A stretch of 25,682 bases of DNA. Source: a virus. The translations under genes were made by a program, and so were the position numbers. Where the stretch lies: positions 1 to 25,682 of IMG/VR virus record IMGVR_UViG_3300018421_000183; one strand, 5' to 3'. Shown piece by piece: positions 24,801-25,682 of this stretch. The notes below the pieces were generated by a model that saw nothing but the letters and a program-made list of their open reading frames with translations, did not search any database and was not told where the DNA came from. How positions within the stretch are numbered: the first letter of the stretch is position 1; every line of letters starts with the position of its first letter.

Positions 24801-25682
24801 CGGGTGTTATTGAAGCAAACTTCTGCAAAGGAACATTCACCGATGCTGACACAATCAGCAATACTTCGAGTGTAACAGCAACTATCGTTGCCTCAGGTGT
24901 TGTTTATAGTGGAGACTCCCGTGCTGGATATCCCACTGCCTCTCCGTCATATGACGCTGATGAGAAGGAAGTGTTGGTATATCACAAGAACCATGGTATG
25001 CATGAGCGTAGCAACAATATCACCGTTGAAGGTATTGTTTCTGAAGTTGGTAATACAACGTTGACATCAACTCTTGCTGCTGATGCAACAAATATTGCTG
25101 TTCAGGACGCTCTCTCATTCCACATCATTATTAACAACCAATCAGTTGGAACAACTAACCCTGGTTACATCAAGATTGGTGATGAAATCATTGCATACAG
25201 TTCAATCTCCGCAACTGGTCAAACGATTACGGTTGCTCCTTCTGGTCGTGGTGCCGATGGTACCGCTGCTGTTGAGCATCCCGCAGGTAGCGTAGTTGAA
25301 TGCTACAACCTCGATGGCATTCCTTTGATCGAACTGAACAAAACACACGAACAAATCTCCTGCCCCTGGTTGGATACTTACATGCTGCACACCACAAGTG
25401 TTGCAACCAACGGTATCCGTGGCGGTGGTAAGGGTGTATTTGCATCTCAGAACGTACAGTTTGAAACCATCACTCCAACACTGAAGGTTATGAACCTTCC
25501 AGAAACCAGTGTTCGTGCCTTGGTAAATACTACTACGGCAACTTCGATTGGTGATGGTTCAAGGAACATCGACCAAGCATCGTTCATTAACACTGGCGAC
25601 TATGAAGAGATTGTTCTCAACGAACTGAACCAGTTTGCATCTCCCAGAATGATTGCTTCTCAAATCAACGAGAACAACAAGA
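18872..25682 (+). CDS. DUF4815-type giant virion structural protein, 3'-partial
   Basis: The frame is open from ATG 18872, one base after the gp8 stop, to the end of the window: at least 2270 residues. The N-terminus (NISPYFDDFDKDKNFYRVLF, then FPIQARELTSMQTILQNQIE) is typical of DUF4815 phage proteins. Later landmarks, also seen in large phage tail proteins, are LSLLE and GLDRFKNGYVVDDF near 22450-22540, NPFNVFTFIGRIDLLPSSDDW near 22756, PWIRSRNVGYKVSRMKPNTRFYAFFD near 23190-23265, and a DPLAQSFILDEEGGMFLNSVDIFF block near 23920-24240. G-x-TSG-A-x-A-V units recur at about 19160, 20360, 21560, 23362 and 23561. A late module (25160-25290) matches one in the 15443-17302 gene. DUF4815 proteins are virion components of unknown fold; placement after gp8 suggests an outer wedge protein in the place of T4 gp9/gp10. 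It starts without its own ribosome site, so translation is probably coupled to gp8. Confidence 0.85.
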   Translation, partial: MPQNTNLNISPYFDDFDKDKNFYRVLFRPGFPIQARELTSMQTILQNQIESMGQHFFKEGAMVIPGQIGYDLNVKAVILQQNFLGVDVENYREQLHGQLITGVTSGVKAKVLYSIPAPESDRGYITLYVKYVDSGDTVSAVDVKEFIDNEQLYAENEITFGSTLIEVSSPFAQLLPADSTATGSVAYINAGVYFIRGYFVDVESAYLLLDQYTNNPSYRVGLEVSESIITPEDDPSLNDNAAGSSNYSAPGGHRFRIRTTLTKKAINDDTDKNFIELLRINNSKIEQVVNKTAYSELERSMARRTFEESGDYVVDTFDVTAREHLDDFFNNGVYRTGEVSPDGVSASDEYLAIEVGPGRAYVRGYRTEFLTSQYASVPKPRTFKTRENGIISFELGNFVEVYDVYGNPQISGDGVNDAYQVIELRDNWLIAPNDTTDYSTYTGSSQGNMIGKARVVQMKYVKSDTTLGTDFHNLYMMDIQMFTVMNFKANVILQAGDVIEGRTSGARAYVYEGATSGQNRKYVTLYQVSGTFTNGEVVTRDGRVVGEIDAVFSYQFQDTRSMVGRNQGSAIVFGCNVSLKDQYAIDCYNVDVDQTTNQLLYGYGSNFGTELRPGEVLRVTGTSLKGENTLRIKRVDPTAIDATEQNSATSVTSDYIFDYANQTAVLDTALTKGTIPDGEYAQGVVIRMRPYLQMKSYQNGELSIDLPYRSMRSLDDESFFVYRSFINKVVSNGDITITLPESEAFGSLDEGDFTLTVAAQSGSSYTVGQNLDLETENDEENLTVSFGAERQSITIQGLSGVTSVHLNALVSKNTVSRKIKTASKMRVMKVIKTNQQNDTLKFGLAYGNLYGTRIEDREISMGLNDVYKIHAVYESETDQDAQIPYVVLDSATFFDVGSVVVGRTSGARARVVSFVNSTLRLYNVSLNNVPFIPGEIIDGFDDDGIALTALIDDADGSVILGARNITSSFILDPQQGSHFTDVSKLIREPNITAPTRKLIIIFDYFLHEQTGDYFSAQSYTGIPFKEIPNYKLDGSINFLVDQIDFRPAVGEQAEGSGTVGNPYYVNCTSLDFDSRVFSTQNNAAGGSTIFDIMRVETAFRADYSWYQPRVDHIYLGHNNNIIVAQGKPGEDLLPPDKVENAMLLATMELKPYVYNPERDVIISPEQIRRFTMKDIGDLEARLAQVEYYTSLSLLEVQADNTKSYDANGLDRFKNGYVVDDFTDHTVGDVLSPDYKCSLDFREGILRPSHYTTNVALEWNETSSSNVIKHEANVLTLPYTEEVVVEQPYASRQENVNPFNVFTFIGRIDLLPSSDDWIDTKRLPARVENVEGDFSAVARDLNIDQNGFAPIQWGSWQTNWTGETLQSRNRFLSRSGRYGVGRQLGRAGHGQRRQGLFYLHERRTYRVVNNQTRQGVRTRVVPRVDRKSLGDSILSQTAIPWIRSRNVGYKVSRMKPNTRFYAFFDNVNVNNYMMPKIIELVKNSSADPNTNETPFVVGETVIGSTSGCRLKVANPNDGGQFNPYTGTASALPESYASQTDILNIDIDALAETKNPDYYGNISVGEVLVGQTSGARAVVKDRRLISNNVGEVAGTLFIPNPNEDANPRFATGTRTFRFTTNADNSKLPGTVDSSAETTYEARGVLNTVQENILAVRNAEIVRDNVSSTRNVISTRTETRQIGWYDPLAQSFILDEEGGMFLNSVDIFFATKDSNIPISMQIRTMENGYPTGIILPFSDITLNPSQVETSENAAIATKFTFRAPVYIKQSTEYCFVLLSDSNEYKVWISRMGDVDVSGTRTISEQPYAGVLFKSQNASTWTADQYEDLKFRINRCIFGPTSGTAVFNNCTLGRGNGGVHNLIENPIQTLKPKQVIDLPVGFAETFTVGARLIQDPSNAEGTIVEFDTTGSIPRLTLNDLEGTFATGFLQQGGGIFNVFKSSQSLVTITTSVVQNGAFQVGQVITNGGDAEATVVSFDEGTGVIEANFCKGTFTDADTISNTSSVTATIVASGVVYSGDSRAGYPTASPSYDADEKEVLVYHKNHGMHERSNNITVEGIVSEVGNTTLTSTLAADATNIAVQDALSFHIIINNQSVGTTNPGYIKIGDEIIAYSSISATGQTITVAPSGRGADGTAAVEHPAGSVVECYNLDGIPLIELNKTHEQISCPWLDTYMLHTTSVATNGIRGGGKGVFASQNVQFETITPTLKVMNLPETSVRALVNTTTATSIGDGSRNIDQASFINTGDYEEIVLNELNQFASPRMIASQINENNK
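19159..23603 (+). repeat. Five G-x-TSG-A-x-A-V modules in the DUF4815-type protein
   Basis: Copies lie near 19159 (GVTSGVKAKV), 20360 (GRTSGARAYV), 21560 (GRTSGARARV), 23362 (GSTSGCRLKV) and 23561 (GQTSGARAVV). Each is preceded by a short (D/E/S)-(V/T)-(I/L/V) strand and, in most, followed by two short strands and a (G/P)-G-(E/D) turn. The same unit appears in the giant and more weakly in the gp8-like and PGxGY proteins. Confidence 0.7.

Overview
The window is an uninterrupted stretch of late structural (baseplate and tail) genes of a T4-like myovirus, all on the + strand and packed almost end to end. The best guess is a marine cyanophage of the Synechococcus type. The reasons are a gp8-type baseplate wedge protein that can be followed against T4 gp8 at both ends, a very large DUF4815-type structural protein directly after it, T4-late-promoter-like TATAAATA/TAAATA motifs at gene junctions, and tail genes rich in glycine and short repeats as in marine T4-like phages. 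By eye the base composition is moderate (mid-40s % GC), which fits a Synechococcus host better than Prochlorococcus or Pelagibacter. The host assignment is inference. No integrase, tRNA, IS or host gene is visible.

Layout: (1) 3-12299, the 3' part of a giant structural gene (at least 4098 codons, start outside the window). It is a chain of modules: two CBM5/12-like segments, PGxGY glycine-rich repeats, 'NGI' fibre modules, a LamG/concanavalin-like domain, eight long helical repeats, six short 'DLTIT...C..V' repeats, more fibre modules and a C-terminal Ig-like domain. (2) 12313-13908, a YHYH-domain protein with a C-terminal Ig-like domain. (3) 13934-15439, a fibre-like protein with three ~50-residue repeats and a C-terminal cupredoxin-like domain with all four type-1 copper ligands. 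(4) 15443-17302, a glycine-rich PGxGY repeat protein. (5) 17335-18870, the gp8-like baseplate wedge protein, enlarged by inserted modules. (6) 18872 to the end, the 5' part of a DUF4815-type giant (at least 2270 codons) that runs off the window.

The genes read as one late operon building the outer baseplate and its fibres or decorations. T4 has 6-7-8-9-10 in this area. Here the place just before gp8 is filled by the giant and three extra proteins, and gp8 is followed by the DUF4815 protein. The same small modules (PGxGY, G-x-TSG-A-x-A-V, 'IGxExixY...RG', Ig-like) recur in several of the proteins, so the cluster looks built by module shuffling. The most unusual content is the pair of adjacent genes carrying domains suggestive of metal binding (YHYH and an amicyanin-type cupredoxin) fused to virion-type repeats, and the Cys-patterned helical repeat array in the giant.
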